NCBI GenBank assembly: GCA_029260955.1
Contig: JAJDCF010000015.1
Location: 1-22,514, forward strand
Reading direction: 5' to 3'
DNA from: Patescibacteria group bacterium
Lineage (GTDB): Bacteria > Patescibacteriota > Gracilibacteria > UM-FILTER-43-11
Length of the DNA stretch: 22,514 nucleotides
Part shown: positions 21,078 through 22,514 of the stretch, piece by piece
Position numbering within the stretch: the stretch's first letter is position 1
Layout of the letters: the number at the start of each line of letters is the position of its first letter
Program-made: the position numbers and the translations under genes
Notes under the pieces: model-generated
Database searches by the model: none
The model's input: only the letters and a program-made list of their open reading frames with translations
Told to the model about the DNA's origin: nothing

Positions 21078-21803
21078 CTAAGCAGCCATATCAGTAGGTG
21101 CTCTCAATATTTTTTCTACAGGTCTTTTGGTGAATATATTGTGCTCAACAGCCATTTTCTTCCTTGAGCTATTACTTACCGCCGTTGTATCGTTTAAAGC
21201 AATTCCTATATGACGGTGGCCCTTTGCTACCGATACACCCTTGGGGTCTCTTATATAGCCACCAGTTGGCGCCCAAACAATAACATCTCCGGGTTTAGGA
21301 GGTTTTGCTACCTCCTTCCAGCCTTCTTTTTTTAACTTTCGTGCAGTGGCGTCAACGCTTAGTATAATAGCGTCTGACAGGCCAGCTTTTTGTAATATGG
21401 TTGTTACTACCTTTGCACATGCAAGAATACCGCCTTTAACATCCGGAGTTCTAAAATCAGGATTTATTACCTTTATGAATGATTTGGCAATATCTGCCAG
21501 GCGATTACCAGGTCCTTCAGGTTTATTATCAGGATTTTCGATTGCTTCTTCTTTTTCATCCTCGGCGACAGGCTTATTTACTTTCTCTTTATTGTTGGCA
21601 ACAGAGTTATTTTTTTCTATTCTTTTATCGAGCTCTCTGATTTTTCCCCCGAATGTTGCAGTAAGAATAATCTCACCGATTAATGCAATGCGCTGTTTGC
21701 TGGTCATTGAGCCAGGTTTACCAAAAAGCTTTCCAACTAATTCTGAGACGGTAGCTTTTTTATTTACTTCTTTTGCCGCCTCTGGATTTTCGGTTTTAGT
21801 CAT
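21078..21803 (-). CDS. NlpC/P60-like cysteine peptidase candidate
   Basis: 241-residue protein. The C-terminal half resembles NlpC/P60 or related cysteine amidases: GGILACAKVVTTIL with candidate nucleophile Cys129, PGDVIVWAP (171-179), and HRHIGIAL with candidate His198. Such enzymes usually cut peptide bonds of peptidoglycan. The N-terminal half is a basic start, a short hydrophobic stretch (39-52; IALIGEIILTATFG) and a charged, probably disordered linker (55-100). No classical signal peptide is seen, so how it reaches the wall is unclear. It could be released by a type IV-like route or act inside. It starts 27 bases after rplI and ends 30 bases before tRNA-Ile2 on the same strand. Confidence 0.65.
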   Translation of the reverse strand: MTKTENPEAAKEVNKKATVSELVGKLFGKPGSMTSKQRIALIGEIILTATFGGKIRELDKRIEKNNSVANNKEKVNKPVAEDEKEEAIENPDNKPEGPGNRLADIAKSFIKVINPDFRTPDVKGGILACAKVVTTILQKAGLSDAIILSVDATARKLKKEGWKEVAKPPKPGDVIVWAPTGGYIRDPKGVSVAKGHRHIGIALNDTTAVSNSSRKKMAVEHNIFTKRPVEKILRAPTDMAA

Positions 21804-21830
21804 GGGCCAAATTTTGTGGCTTTAGCAGAT

Positions 21831-22277
21831 CTATTTCTCCTCTTCAATGCTGACTTTTATCTCAGTCTCAACTCCTTCAGCTAAATGAATGGTTACTTTG
21901 TGCTCTCCAAGCTCCTTAATATGATCCTTCATACGAACAGTATCCTTGTCGATATCCAGTTTGTGATCCTTTTTAAGGGCTGCCAGAATGTCTTTTTCGG
22001 CAATAGAACCGTAAAGCTTGCTGCCTTTTGCCTTCTTTTTGAATGTGAGTTCAATTTTGGCCAACTTTTCAGCTGTTTCTTTAGCACTTGCTACTAGCTC
22101 TTCCATTTTCTTTACTCTTTCCTCCATGCGTTTTTCGGCTTGTTCAATACGCTTTGGAGTAGCTACATCAGCAAGATTTTGTGGAAGTAGGAAATTGCGG
22201 GCATATCCGTTTTTAACAGTGACAATGTCCCATTCGTGGCCAAGGTTTGGTACGCGTTTTTTTAGTATGACTTTCAT
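21831..22277 (-). CDS. rplI: 50S ribosomal protein L9
   Basis: 148-residue ribosomal protein L9 of the usual length. The N-terminal rRNA-binding domain has MKVILKKRVPNLGHEWDIV and VKNGYARNFLLPQNLA, followed by the long connecting helix (about 40-75, charged) and the C-terminal domain with GSKLYGSIAEKDI. Several CPR lineages lack L9, so its presence is informative for placement. It lies between an ABC-transporter binding protein and the NlpC-like gene, not beside rpsF-ssb-rpsR as in many bacteria. No Shine-Dalgarno sequence is evident. Confidence 0.97.
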   Translation of the reverse strand: MKVILKKRVPNLGHEWDIVTVKNGYARNFLLPQNLADVATPKRIEQAEKRMEERVKKMEELVASAKETAEKLAKIELTFKKKAKGSKLYGSIAEKDILAALKKDHKLDIDKDTVRMKDHIKELGEHKVTIHLAEGVETEIKVSIEEEK

Positions 22278-22297
22278 TACGATGAATTAATTGTTAA

Positions 22298-22514
22298 TTA
22301 GAATTGTTTGATGATCCAAGATAGAAATGTGAATGGATTCACGCCATCTTTGAATTTTCTATCCACTTTGGCATACCAATTTTCGATGCTAGCTAGTCTA
22401 TCGCTGATGGTAGCTAGATGATTGAAAGGCGGATGATACACTTTCTCGGAAAGCGCAGTGTAATAGGTTGGGCTGTAAAGGAAGATTGCGGGAACTTCCT
22501 GGCTTATGATTCCC
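22298..22514 (-). CDS. ABC transporter solute-binding protein, family 5 (3' end, partial)
   Basis: The last 71 codons of a gene that continues past the window edge. The translation ends with QEVPAIFLYSPTYYTALS, then SDRLASIENWYAKVDRKF and FLSWIIKQF before TAA at 22298-22300. The PAIFLYSP.YY..L.EKV segment and the WY..V.RKFK end are typical of the C-terminus of OppA/DppA-type (SBP_bac_5) peptide-binding proteins. It ends 20 bases before rplI begins. Confidence 0.72.
   Translation of the reverse strand, partial: GIISQEVPAIFLYSPTYYTALSEKVYHPPFNHLATISDRLASIENWYAKVDRKFKDGVNPFTFLSWIIKQF

Noticed and set aside
1..22514. Insertion sequences, prophage or integrated element
   Set aside because: No transposase, integrase or long terminal repeats were seen. 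The two tRNAs are intact, and I found no duplicated 3' ends beside them that would mark attachment sites.

Overview
The window looks like a chromosomal segment of a Patescibacteria (CPR) bacterium, most plausibly on the Peregrinibacteria/Gracilibacteria side. The evidence is a PrgI-family protein next to a VirB4/TraC-like N-terminal protein, a thioredoxin of the type found behind VKOR with a CcdA partner, a single-pass membrane protein with a large outer part, an S-layer-homology surface protein, and short leaders mostly without Shine-Dalgarno sequences. Stop codons are skewed: of 26 supported genes 14 end in TAA, 11 in TAG and only one (pgk) in TGA. The code is standard here because long conserved genes have no internal TGA. 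The lineage call is an inference from gene content.

Layout. 1-0.8 kb: a small membrane protein and a NUDIX hydrolase. 0.8-3.4 kb (minus): a CNNM/CorC-type protein followed by a one-chain fusion of a DedA-family membrane protein with undecaprenyl-pyrophosphate phosphatase (UppP). 3.4-7.4 kb (plus): argS, tRNA-Phe(GAA), an SdpI-family protein, a HAD phosphatase and an unknown gene. 7.4-9.3 kb (plus): a likely redox/sulfur operon of a 39-residue Lys/Cys microprotein, a membrane-anchored rhodanese, a membrane-anchored thioredoxin and CcdA. The first three products all end in cysteine. 9.3-10.6 kb (minus): thyA-folA.

10.6-10.9 kb is a 327-base gene-free region between divergent thyA and pgk. It carries five TGCACA cores spaced exactly 11 bp apart (the last inverted) plus GGGGT/GTATACC motifs. 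10.9-13.8 kb (plus): pgk, overlapping by ATGA a membrane-anchored protein of unknown function. 13.8-15.5 kb (minus): PrgI-family protein plus a stand-alone VirB4 N-domain. 15.6-17.2 kb: a divergent pair of unknown genes. 17.2-19.8 kb (minus): efp followed by an SLH surface protein. 19.9-20.9 kb: a GC-rich island encoding a Lys/Ala/Glu/Pro low-complexity protein behind a consensus promoter and a tiny leader ORF. 21.0-22.5 kb (minus): tRNA-Ile2(CAU), an NlpC/P60-like protein, rplI and the 3' end of an ABC-transporter solute-binding protein.

Many promoters share an extended -10 of the form TGnTATAAT, and at least two may give leaderless mRNAs. The best candidates for new biology are the DedA-UppP fusion, the C-terminal-cysteine redox operon, the helically phased TGCACA array, the near-absence of TGA stops and the GC-rich polyampholyte gene.
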